A stretch of DNA of 64,000 nt from Tomocerus qinae (taxonomy: Eukaryota > Arthropoda > Collembola > Entomobryomorpha > Tomoceridae). Where the stretch lies: contig CM034547.1 of NCBI GenBank assembly GCA_020055645.1, positions 69,970,884 through 70,034,883 of the forward strand, in the 5' to 3' direction. The position numbers were made by a program, and so were the translations under genes. The notes below the pieces were generated by a model. It made no database searches. It was not told the DNA's origin and worked only from the letters and a program-made list of their open reading frames with translations. Each line of letters begins with the position of its first letter. The stretch's first letter is position 1. Below, one piece after another: positions 56,001-62,020 of the stretch.

Positions 56001-58771
56001 GTTGGATAGTTGAATCCCAATTACTTGCTTTAAGGCTAAGGCTGAAGCAGATAGAGTGCGCAATGGAGTGGTTGGTCATAATGCTATTTCTGTCATTAAT
56101 TTTTAATCAAATGCGCTGTTAAAGATGTCGTTCCACTAGGTTGATCTCGTTCCATAAATGGGAGAGGAGAAGACAGAGCATTAGCATAGTAATGAGAGCG
56201 ACGTAGTCAACAAAAAAGAAAGTAGTCTTTCTCAGCAGAATTTAATGTCCTTTATTTAGCAAGGGGCGAAGATCTCTTTTGTGGCAACTGCTGCGAGAGC
56301 CCACACTGTCACTCTCTTTTGTCAACCTCCTTCCACTCCTTGTTTCCTTCTCCATATATGCTTCTACTGTGCTACAATACTGCAATACACATACATAGCA
56401 TATCCACTAAAATGACCTCCACCAAAGAAGATTTTTATAAATAGTATTAGAATTCTTTCTCTACTCCGAATGTATTTGCGACAAAGTAACAAGAAAAGGT
56501 GAGCGTCGCTTTGTTGACATTCAAATCATGGTTCACATCCATTCACCAAACCAACAACTCCCGACTTAAATCTGTCAGCAGTTTTAGCCTAACGTCTCTA
56601 GATGCCGAGTGACATAGTAGATGCATTATGTAATAAAAACTTTTTCCTTATTTTCCTGTCATATTATAAAGACAGGGATATTACGGAACAAATCAATATG
56701 CTTATGAAGTACTTATACTTTCACTCTTCTCTCTCAAATCTAAATTGAGTTCTGTTGAGAGGCATTTTATTCTGGGAAAATTCACACGGATCAATATGGG
56801 GTATAATGCTATTTATGAGCTCGTCGGAACATAAAAAAATCAATGCAGTAACAGTAAATAATTTTTTTATGTAAATTCAGTCTTTATCGACATGATTCTA
56901 ACTTAACATGCAGTAAGCATGCAATTTATGGCTGTTGTGGCGTACACAAACGTTGCAATCTTATAGATAGGTTACGTATTACACATAGGTTAGTATTTAG
57001 TATTTATATAAGTTGTTAAAATAGGTACTAATTTGCATGACAGCAAAATGGGTACGAATCTTCTGCCGTGAATTGTACAACGTCAAACGGTGAACATTTT
57101 TTGAATAATGCTAAATTAAGCGCTGCTCTGTTGTATACAAATGTTGTAAGACATCAATCTTGCTGATGTTATCGAGGACCACCATTCTCCAACCACTTCA
57201 ACACCTGAACTTTTGTGCTATCTATTTTTCAGTTTCCTTAATGGGGCCTATTTCCTTTCATTTCTCCGTTTTCTCTGAATGCATCACTTAAGGAGGCTCA
57301 CCACCCAAGCCTGCATAGCAACCGGGCCTATCTAAACGCATGTTAAAAAATGTTTTACTTCTGGCTTTATTTCTCCCTAAGGATAAGCCCTATTTTTATG
57401 GGACTTACATTTTTGAAATCCTGGACTATCGAGGAACACACGAGGGCGGATGGATTTTTAATATCGTTGCTTTAAAGGCTTTAAAAATCAAATTCCAAAA
57501 AAAAATGAATCAGTTTTAGTTTTTATACAATGTTGATTTTTTGCACCATTTAAAGCAACGATACCAGAAATCCATCCGCCCTCCTGTGTTCCTCTATAGT
57601 CCAGTATTTCAAAAATGTAAGTCCCATAAAAATCGGCCTATTCGGAATAAAGCTGGATGTAAAGCATTTTTTAACACGCATTTAGATAGACCCATGCGGT
57701 TGCTATGCAGGCGTGGTGAACCTTCTTAAAGGTAATCTCTAATTAAGTGATCCAGGGTGAGAGCAAAGGGAAAAGATTAATTACTTTTCTTAACGCACTT
57801 ACTTTGAGCGGGTTCTTTTTTGTGGATTTGTATCCAAACTTCTCACTGAGAAAATCTCAAATACCATCACCATCACAAATTGCTCAGCTGTTATATCTTG
57901 TTTCAATCCACAGTCCAAACGAATCCAAATGCTGCATAGTTCTAAAATGTCTTGATGTTAGTGAACAAGGGCCAAGTAGCCAATCAATGTGTATATCACG
58001 CCTTCTAATCTAATATAATTCTGGATTGCATCTACCTATAACTATACTTAGACTTCTGACTCTTCTGCCTGACAAAAGCTTTTCAATTGGAGTAAAAACG
58101 AAGTACTCATTTTTTGGGGGAAAATAGTGAACAACAATATTCATAATATTTTACTGATTTGCAAAATTATTACACTTTACACTACCGTTTATTATTATTA
58201 ATTCGGCCTCTTTCCTCTACCTTCTTTTTATAAAATTTAAATGTTCGCATATCAGAGATTTCCATTTCATTGATTTGGACAATACTTTATAAAATGAGCC
58301 TGTAGTTATTGTGTAATTAAAGCAAATGCTGGCCAAATAATCTCTGAGACAAACCTGGAAATAGAGAACGATTTTGCAGAGGGCGGGGCCCAGGAACCAG
58401 GTCTCGGTGACATCCCAAAGGACGGTGGGAACCAAGCAGAAGAGAATGACCATGAAATCGGCGACAGCCAAGTTGACGATGAAGTAGTTGGTGACCGTCC
58501 TCATGGAAGTATTGCGGAAGACGGCTACACAGACGAGAGCATTTCCGACGAGTCCAATGATGAAGACGACAAAGTGGGCAAAGATAAGTATCCACTCGTA
58601 CTTATCCGGGTAGATGTGACGGAGAATGCGATCTTCGTAGTCCTGTTGGGGTTCGCAGTAGTCATTTTCGTAGATGGAACAATTCCGTGTGTCATTCAAA
58701 TTGTCTCCGAAATAATCCGGGTAATCCACCGCTCCCGAGTCCCCTTCAACTACTTCTGCATTATGATCCAT
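4954..58771 (-). CDS. AtR: Allatotropin receptor (orexin-receptor-like GPCR), six coding exons, whole gene span
   Basis: Plasma-membrane G-protein-coupled receptor for the neuropeptide allatotropin, by family resemblance. Joining six exons at GT/AG sites with matching phases (0, 1, 1, 2, 1) gives 411 residues, a normal length for the family. Seen in the protein: N-glycosylation sites N26 and N30; TM1 with GNALV (N77); TM2 LAVAD (D105); WFLG at 125-128; disulfide pair C132/C213; ERW at 156-158 after TM3; TM5 proline P237 and Y245; TM6 CYLP (P327); TM7 NPLIY (364-368); and a short tail with likely palmitoylated C385 and C387. The stretches DVTETWF, SVSVLTLT, RWYAIC, DIPEL, KSRRKAAKMLV and SHWLCYANSAINP match my memory of insect allatotropin receptors better than SIFamide, NPY or tachykinin receptors. 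No frameshift or stop was found in any exon. A complete transposon sits in intron 5 on the same strand. Ligand identity is inferred by similarity only. Confidence 0.92.
6290..6538. mobile_element. hAT-like MITE with perfect 8-bp duplication
   Basis: Starts CAGTGTTCCATTTTAGCC and ends GAACACTG, flanked by GTCATTTT on both sides (6282-6289 and 6539-6546). The 8-bp duplication and CA..TG ends fit hAT elements. It lies in receptor intron 5. A related copy is at 40443-40626. Confidence 0.8.
8163..8446. repeat. Inverted-repeat element
   Basis: Imperfect fold-back of about 285 bp centred near 8305. The arms share GAATCAACTCAAAAACCA, AAGTTTAAATAGG and GGCTCCGAAAGAATATTT. No duplication was identified. 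It lies in receptor intron 5. Confidence 0.65.
8925..9375. repeat. Inverted-repeat element next to the DUF7869-like transposon
   Basis: Arms share GGTACCTCGTTGCCG, TGCCAATTCATCTTT and CCTAAATGAAATAAACAAAT, with about 170 bases per arm and several mismatches. Ends are not sharply defined. Confidence 0.6.
9551..9583 (+). repeat. Left terminal inverted repeat of the DUF7869-like transposon
   Basis: Thirty-three bases that match the reverse complement of 12018-12050 exactly. Confidence 0.9.
9705..9710 (-). terminator. Candidate poly(A) signal of the DUF7869-like gene
   Basis: AATAAA on the minus strand about 145 bases past the stop codon and still inside the left terminal repeat, so the element seems to carry its own 3' end signal. 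Confidence 0.4.
9856..11308 (-). CDS. DUF7869-like gene exon 3 (core domain)
   Basis: Completes R119 and encodes 120-602 plus the stop. The acceptor is AAAATTTAG, followed by YFLPRGGQKAEVCQETF, a family hallmark that joins cleanly to KFR of exon 2. It holds the helix-turn-helix-like stretch, CNDC and the whole presumed RNase-H-like core. Confidence 0.85.
9856..11858 (-). CDS. DUF7869-like protein, candidate transposase, three exons, 602 residues
   Basis: Joining 11858-11679, 11582-11407 and 11308-9856 (phases 0 and 2) gives 602 residues with no stop or frameshift. Visible parts: a basic N-terminus (GRKRPQNLDL, then KNERRKSEKNSGAPYLS); a cysteine cluster, C64-x3-C68-x4-C73, followed by IFKEYY; a helix-turn-helix-like stretch from about 130 to 170; CNDC at 258-261; then a core with VDLQ (D318), YVWTESEATRG, LWSDRCYDQNN (D399) and KFLVSGHSFLACDRLFALIEK (D441, E448). 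The order and spacing match, from memory, the many arthropod 'uncharacterized, DUF7869' proteins, whose core resembles an RNase-H/DDE fold. D318, D399 and D441 or E448 are my candidates for catalytic residues. The gene lies inside terminal inverted repeats, which supports a transposase role. Function is inferred. Confidence 0.85.
11407..11582 (-). CDS. DUF7869-like gene exon 2
   Basis: Encodes residues 61-118 between acceptor GATTAAG and donor AG|GTACTC, leaving in phase 2. It carries the cysteine cluster ICTENCRKEGC, then YPIETKQNIFKEYY and LLGHVEQN, which are typical of the family. It has no ATG of its own and is too short to stand out as an open frame. Confidence 0.8.
11679..11858 (-). CDS. 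DUF7869-like gene exon 1
   Basis: Encodes residues 1-60 and ends at donor GAG|GTAAGT in phase 0. I chose the ATG at 11858 because residues upstream of it in the same open frame are hydrophobic, unlike the family, whereas the basic KVGRKRP and NSGAPYLS stretches follow it. Confidence 0.75.
12018..12050 (-). repeat. Right terminal inverted repeat of the DUF7869-like transposon
   Basis: Exact reverse complement of 9551-9583. Inside it the two ends drift apart within about 15 bases. Confidence 0.9.
12499..12611 (-). CDS. AtR: Allatotropin receptor coding exon 5 (TM7)
   Basis: This exon completes G335 and encodes 336-372. Acceptor is ATTTGCAG and donor is G|GTAAGT. It holds outer loop 3 and TM7, with SHWLCYANSAINP, NPLIY (364-368) and NFMS. 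It is entered in phase 2 and left in phase 1. Confidence 0.95.
12612..13953 (-). other. Receptor intron 4
   Basis: About 1.3 kb; the TTAA MITE at 13538-13921 takes up its 5' end. The rest is AT-rich with nothing recognised. Confidence 0.85.
13538..13921. mobile_element. TTAA-flanked MITE, family B
   Basis: Begins TTAAGGGGGTGTGGGAAC and ends, inverted, TTAAGGACGTGTGGGAAC, both followed by TTTG. The TIR is about 20 bases and the interior (384 bp in all) has no supported gene. It ends 33 bases past the exon 4 donor of the receptor. Confidence 0.75.
13954..14107 (-). CDS. AtR: Allatotropin receptor coding exon 4 (inner loop 3, TM6)
   Basis: This exon completes L284 and encodes 285-334. Acceptor is TGTTTGCAG and donor is GG|GTAACA. 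KSRRKAAKMLVAVV marks the end of inner loop 3 and the start of TM6, and CYLP holds P327. It is entered in phase 1 and left in phase 2. A TTAA-flanked MITE ends 33 bases past the donor. Confidence 0.95.
14703..14935. mobile_element. hAT-like MITE (CAGGGAAC ends), copy 1
   Basis: Starts CAGGGAACAAAAAAGG and ends CCTTTTTTGTTCCCTG, flanked by CACCAGAA and CACCAGAG, a 7-of-8 match for an 8-bp duplication. The interior is rich in AAAAAGGTA and TACTCCTTTTT words. It lies in receptor intron 3. Confidence 0.8.
15470..17045. repeat. Inverted pair that encloses another inverted-repeat element
   Basis: ATCCCCGAAAAATGACGAAC near 15485 recurs inverted near 17030 with one mismatch, and the similarity continues through ATGCAATTC and outward through a TAATT-AGAT stretch. 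These could be the ends of a 1.6-kb element holding the one at 16059, or two separate fragments of one family. Confidence 0.4.
16059..16715. repeat. 657-bp inverted-repeat element
   Basis: Arms start GTCCAAGTGATTTT and, inverted, GTCCAAGTCATTTT, and pair over about 250 bases through GAAATTTTGGCG, CGGATGAGTAG and CTGCCTGTC-type words. Pairing may extend outside with lower identity. It lies in receptor intron 3. Confidence 0.7.
22800..22836. repeat. Perfect 15-bp stem hairpin
   Basis: ATTATCTCCTACTAT, a 7-base loop, then its exact reverse complement. It lies in receptor intron 3. Too short a stem for a microRNA precursor. Confidence 0.7.
29019..29830 (+). mobile_element. Mutator-like (MULE) deletion derivative with long TIRs
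   Basis: The two ends are inverted copies over about 150 bases (29019-29173 and 29680-29830), starting GGGT and sharing GGCTGTAAAAGAAGTAACTT. The element is flanked by a perfect 9-bp direct repeat, AATCAATTT (29010-29018 and 29831-29839), the duplication size expected of Mutator-like elements. Between the repeats is a short ORF with a FLYWCH-like start, as found at the N-terminus of insect MULE transposases. The rest of the transposase is missing. Confidence 0.85.
29408..29746 (+). pseudogene. Truncated MULE transposase N-terminus (FLYWCH-like)
   Basis: An open frame of 112 residues, of which only about 1-90 are its own; from about residue 91 it reads into the right terminal repeat. It starts with an acidic, serine-rich head (SSSSDTDSEIE), then W32 and a basic stretch, DWSIQYKN (51-58), and a zinc-finger-like YYFCKDNKKCPCKRKL with C70, C76 and C78. 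This resembles the FLYWCH-type DNA-binding start of insect MULE transposases. No catalytic domain follows, so it is a remnant, though it could still make a short DNA-binding peptide. Confidence 0.6.
30662..31353. repeat. 692-bp near-perfect palindrome (fold-back element)
   Basis: Bases 30662-30994 pair with 31021-31353 (positions sum to 62015 along the whole arm, so no net insertion or deletion), with a 26-base loop. At least one mismatch is visible, near GAGGTTTCCG. The ends read TATATATGTCGTAG and are flanked by TA-rich sequence, so a TA or TATATA duplication is possible. Arms contain three GACTGGGAGGG copies, a 16-bp palindrome GTACCGCTAGCGGTAC and GGGATATAATATCCC. It is probably a MITE or fold-back transposon; no ORF of its own was found. 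It lies in receptor intron 3. Confidence 0.9.
31393..31677 (-). CDS. AtR: Allatotropin receptor coding exon 3 (outer loop 2, TM5, start of inner loop 3)
   Basis: This exon completes D189 and encodes 190-283. Acceptor is GTGTGTGCAG and donor is T|GTAAGC. DIPELIVLE marks the end of TM4 and outer loop 2. C213 is the loop-2 disulfide cysteine, P237 and Y245 are the conserved TM5 positions, and YYRIVRVLW leads into inner loop 3. A 692-bp palindrome begins 40 bases past the donor. Confidence 0.95.
33488..34080. repeat. 24-bp minisatellite, about 25 units
   Basis: Tandem units of 24 bases in receptor intron 2. Type A carries GTATTTTGACTTTTTAAGCC and fills roughly the first 270 bases and the last 100. 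Type B carries GTATTTTTAGTTTTTAAGCC and fills the middle, about 33760-33975. One unit near 33665 lacks a base and one near 34000 has two extra. Because 24 divides by 3, one forward frame reads as an eight-residue repeat, which is a side effect of the period. Confidence 0.95.
34329..34343. repeat. (GA)n simple repeat beside a splice donor
   Basis: Seven GA units a few bases past the donor of receptor exon 2, reading as a (CT)n tract on the transcribed strand. Confidence 0.8.
34357..34504 (-). CDS. AtR: Allatotropin receptor coding exon 2 (TM3, ERW motif, TM4)
   Basis: This exon encodes residues 140-188. Acceptor is TTCACAG|ACG and donor is G|GTAAGT. It carries the rest of TM3, ERW (156-158, the family's DRY/DRW position), intracellular loop 2 and most of TM4. 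It is entered in phase 0 and left in phase 1. A short (CT)n run on the coding strand begins about 14 bases past the donor. Confidence 0.96.
34891..34917. repeat. 11-bp stem hairpin
   Basis: AAAGAGACGGT, loop AGATA, then its exact reverse complement. It lies in receptor intron 1, about 0.4 kb upstream of exon 2. Confidence 0.55.
36937..37310. mobile_element. TTAA-flanked inverted-repeat MITE, family C
   Basis: Begins TTAAGGGTGGCTTA and ends, inverted, TTAAGGGGTAACTTG. Further in the arms pair well, for example TAGGATTA, then TGTAGC and TATTTATTTACC near each end, and the middle carries two inverted copies around ATGGCGTT. Total 374 bp, older than family A by its mismatches. Confidence 0.65.
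40443..40626. mobile_element. Degraded copy of the CAGTGTT hAT-like MITE
   Basis: The right end, read inverted, is CAGTGTTTTATTTTAGCC, close to the element at 6290. The interior repeats TGGCTAAAATGG-type words as that copy does. No target duplication was found. Confidence 0.5.
43151..43656. mobile_element. hAT-like MITE with nested fold-back
   Basis: Starts TAGAGAGTTGCACGGGC and ends, inverted, TAGAGAGTTGCACGAGC, flanked by ACACAAAG and ATACAAAG (7 of 8 match). The outer parts are unusually rich in GCCCGT words, in contrast to the AT-rich surroundings. A separate inverted structure sits in its middle. Confidence 0.75.
43322..43474. repeat. Inverted cluster of four GAAAAAGCCTATATCCAT words
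   Basis: Two forward and two reverse copies of a word close to CGAAAAAGCCTATATCCAT, arranged as an inverted pair of pairs, inside the element at 43151. It may be a second insertion into that element. Confidence 0.6.
46625..46829. mobile_element. hAT-like MITE (CAGGGAAC ends), copy 2
   Basis: Starts CAGGGAACGAAAAAG and ends TTTTTAGTTCCCTG. The middle shares GTAAATAGGGCA and GCTGCATCAAAAAAGG with 14703-14935. No clear duplication remains. Confidence 0.65.
53173..53192. repeat. 20-bp perfect palindrome
   Basis: GGCACTACTGCAGTAGTGCC reads the same on both strands without a loop. It lies in receptor intron 1. Confidence 0.7.
53258..53386. repeat. Short repeat with GGGGGCACC ends
   Basis: GAGAGGGGGCACC at the left recurs inverted as GAGGGGGGCACC near 53375, with another GGGGGCACG inside. 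Much more GC-rich than its surroundings. Boundaries are uncertain. Confidence 0.35.
54479..54661. repeat. MITE-like repeat with GTATCCAG ends and a G/C-rich core
   Basis: Starts CAGGCACGTATCCAG and ends, inverted, CAAGCCCGTATCCAG. It contains a run of 11 or more G followed by GCGCCCCCGCCCCC. From memory, ends of this type are common in arthropod and other animal repeats. Confidence 0.5.
57288..57729. mobile_element. TTAA-flanked inverted-repeat MITE, family A copy 2
   Basis: Flanked by TTAA, with ends GGAGGCTCACCAC and, inverted, GAAGGTTCACCACGC. The interior matches 3288-3734 along its length, including ATGTTAAAAAATGTTTTAC and GAGGAACAC. It lies in receptor intron 1, about 0.6 kb from exon 1. 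Confidence 0.85.
58355..58771 (-). CDS. AtR: Allatotropin receptor coding exon 1 (N-terminus, TM1, TM2, start of TM3)
   Basis: This exon encodes residues 1-139. The ATG has a good context (AAGGATGG). The extracellular N-terminus is acidic, with two N-glycosylation sites, and is followed by TM1 (about 60-85), TM2 (about 97-118), the WxFG of the first outer loop and C132. The exon ends LYFQ in phase 0 at donor CAG|GTTTGT. The open frame runs on into the intron to 58217, but those extra residues are not receptor-like. A possible acceptor (CTGTCAG, exon start 58788) lies 17 bases upstream of the ATG, so the 5' UTR may be split. Confidence 0.95.
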
Positions 58772-59074
58772 CCTTGATTATTTACAACCTGACAGCTTTT
58801 AGATGCTAAGAGACTTCAGAAAATATCCTCCGTTGACTTGAGACGCTTACTCTTACAAGTCCTTAGAATAAAATGACAAGCGGACTGACGTTGAGTGGAC
58901 TGGAAATCGATATCCCTTTCTGTCAGACAGCAAACTTGATGCAAAGTTAAATACTGCTTCAATCTTGGCTGTGCTACGACAAGGAAGGTGTATCCTTCAG
59001 TATCTTCAAGATGACTTGCTATTCGCCTAAGTGAACCACCTCGCTTTGACTTTTGTGTGGGTGACAATATTTAC

Positions 59075-59231
59075 CAGCAATCAACCGAAGGATTTGCAGA
59101 AACTGTAGAAGGTGAGCTACGAAGACTCGTCTTAATAGCAAGTCAAAGGAAGGAGCAGTCGGGAGAAGGCTTGTCGTTTCTCGGAAGGTGCTTAAATTGT
59201 TTCTTGTGGGTTCTTCCTCGGATGCAGCTAT
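59075..59231 (-). other. AtR: Possible 5' UTR exon of the allatotropin receptor
   Basis: On the minus strand this stretch has a pyrimidine-rich acceptor (GACTTTTACAG) at one end and a donor (CTG|GTAAAT) at the other. It contains no ATG and lies 0.3 kb upstream of the start codon. It could join to the possible acceptor at 58788. This is inferred from splice-site shape alone. Confidence 0.25.
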
Positions 59232-61905
59232 CTGTAAAAGTCAAACGAAACAGTCCATTAGTTTGGTAATATAGTTTTACATGCAAGAGACGCTCTTTCA
59301 CGCTCTGCTCTCGTCCAATCCTAGTAAAACATTCAACAGAGTGAACGGGCTGCGACGGATTAAGTGCTCACCTGAACTCATAGCATAAACCTCAAATCCT
59401 GTCCTATCTACCTACATAACAAACACAAACTGCATAAAATAAAGTTCTATAGAGTTACTGGCGACTAAATGGGACCGAGTTCACTTTTTCAAAAACGGTG
59501 ATAGTTCGCCTGCCTGACTGGCAAGAGCATAATAATATTAGATTACCATCGGTCGAGAGTGTCTTTAAAAAGAAAAGCGTGAAGAGCAAACGAAGCGGAG
59601 AGTTGCTTTGCCTTCAGACAAATACTGCAGCTCAACAATTATTCAGCACAGGGCAGTAACTAGAAATTCGAGGGAGGGCTCCTTTTTTATAGATCCTATG
59701 TCAGTGCAAGCAATAGTGAACTAGTTTTTGAAACAAAAAGTTCATTTTGTGTGGGAGATGGTGGAAGTAGCCAAGACCCTTATTGACTGTTGCCTTATTC
59801 GGTATAGTGTACTTCATTTATTATATTACTGATCGATTTCTTACAACAAAGAACACGGCTCATAAAATCATAGGGATTAATACTGTTCATAATGTGGAGC
59901 CACTGCGATATCAATCCTCCACTGAAATCCTTCAATTTTAAGATTATTTTCTGAAATAAGGATGCAATAAGTTCCAGCTAAATTCATGTCACTCCCTGAG
60001 TGAAAATATTATTAAAATAGCCAAGTGCAGTTTGCACATCTAATAGAATTCTCTAGAAAGAATCAATGCATGATAACTTTCGAAGCTTTCACTTGCAGTG
60101 ACAAGGGATGTCGTGTTCACTTTTAAGCATGGTACCAGAAAGTTGGTGTGAAATGAAAAAGTGTATACCGGGTAATTACGTTATTGCCTTGCCTGTCGTA
60201 AATATTTGATGCATGTCGAAGTTTGTCAGCGGGTAAAGTGTGCGGAGAGAAATTCATAGGCTAGAATAACAACGTAGTTCCTGTGCTACTTGGCTATAGT
60301 AATGTTCACGCGGAATAATAGGAAAGTAAGCCACAAAAGATTTCTGTTGGAGCAATATGTACGAGGGATTAGGTTCGGAAGTTCTTGCATGTCCTGCATT
60401 TTTCGTTGTTCGTAAACACAATGAGCATGTAGTCCGAGACAGCCGAGGAGTGCAAGCAAGTAGTGGGCTAAGGTAGGTAGATAGGTAGGTAGTAATAGGA
60501 AGGAGTAGAGCGGAGACAAGACGCGAATTGCTATTCACCAAGAGTTCTAGCTGCCAAAGAGAATTGTCTTGTCCCTGTCAATCCTGATTTTCATGATGTT
60601 CTTGGATGTCAAGCTTGCAGCTCGAACGTGCCACCAGCCATTGACTCACCTAAACATACTAACCTCCATCCACCTCCACTTTCTCCAAATAACCCACCAA
60701 TCTGTCACTTTGTTGTTTTAGAACCAACTTAAAGGTATTTCCCTAGAGATTTCCACCGTCCACAGAGAGAAACAAGGAATCTCAACCATCACGGCAAAGT
60801 AATCAAGATATCAAGGTCAGTCGTTTGTCATATCCGAAATGAAGCTCATGCGTGGACACAGATAATGACTGCCCTTAATTTTCCCATCAAAATAATGGAT
60901 ATTTCAAATTATTGTGAAATCATTCTATTTTGCGCATGCCTTCTGCATTTATCTTCTCACGATGATTGATTGATTTATGGCCCAAAATTACTTTGAGACT
61001 CACTCAGAACAAATAATAATATTATGATGTTCGTTAGTCCTTTAAATACGAGATACTTCATAACATTATTGTATGAACTATGTGTACATCGAATTCAGTA
61101 GCCGAGAATTGCCGAGAATTAGGAATTAGAGAAGAGCAGAAAAATTCCTATTCATTATGCAAAGAATGTCTTAGTCAAGATGCTAGATTTTTTACCTAAC
61201 TTCTGCACTTGAAGCCAAGTAAATTTCAAAAGACTGAAAGCAACCGACAACAGAAGTGATTGATAACATTTCTACAGGCAAATGGAAAATGAGTTGACAT
61301 AATTTCGTATTCTTTTCATAATTTCCTTCTGGAAACTGAAATTACTAAAACGGGATAGAATTTGCAATTCTGCTCTTTGAATGACCTATTCATCTCAGCT
61401 TGTATGAGCATCTGATCTGATACATCATAGACTAACAACATCTATTCATTTGCATCATTTGAGGACCTTCAGGGGTGGGATTGCTCACAGCCGCTCTCCC
61501 GAATATTTAATTTTAGTGAAAAACGGGAACTTGACTCGAATTCGCCATATTATGTTTTTAAAACCCTCCTACACCTTAACTACTTCACCTACGCCTATAT
61601 ATTATATGTATATAATATATTACTAGAGCTCCCAGCATACGCGACTGGATTTCGAAAGGTATTATATAGTAATAATGACCCCTTGGATCAACGGATCAAG
61701 ATGAAAATTTAAATCTGCCCTACCAACTATACATAGATAAGTATATAGGTAGATAAATTTTTTCAACTCTACGATTACATTATAGAATATTAAAACAAAG
61801 ATGTACCAACTGTAAACGGTATAATAAGCGTCCCAGAGGTTTGTAAGATTTTCAACCCTGTGTTTATTATAATTTATTCCAAAATATTATAAAGAATGCT
61901 GGAAT

Positions 61906-62020
61906 CAAAGAGGTTGTAATAATAACAGGGAATAGAGCGAAAGTAGAGAATATTTACTGTATAACATTGATGAATAACTAAGGCATTTACTGTTTTGGCA
62001 CTACTATTACAACCTCTTTG
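61906..62020. mobile_element. Tiny MITE with 8-bp duplication
   Basis: Starts CAAAGAGGTTGTAATAATA and ends, inverted, CAAAGAGGTTGTAATAGTA, flanked by GCTGGAAT and GCTGGACT (7 of 8). Only 115 bp. Confidence 0.65.

Larger units (their letters stand above)
34505..58354 (-). other. Receptor intron 1
   Basis: About 23.8 kb. It holds the TTAA MITEs at 36937 and 57288, hAT-like MITEs at 40443, 43151 and 46625, GC-rich repeats at 53258 and 54479, a poly-G run near 37908 and short hairpins. The remainder is AT-rich sequence with only short chance frames; I see no gene in it. Confidence 0.85.

Noticed and set aside
58317-58595. Second minus-strand frame rich in C, H and R within exon 1
   Set aside because: Out-of-frame reading of exon 1; the in-frame product is a clear receptor.
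58574-58777. Plus-strand frame over the receptor start
   Set aside because: Antisense shadow of exon 1.
59650-59700. CAGGGCAGTAACTAGAAATTCG, like the end of a DNA transposon
   Set aside because: No inverted partner was found within the window.
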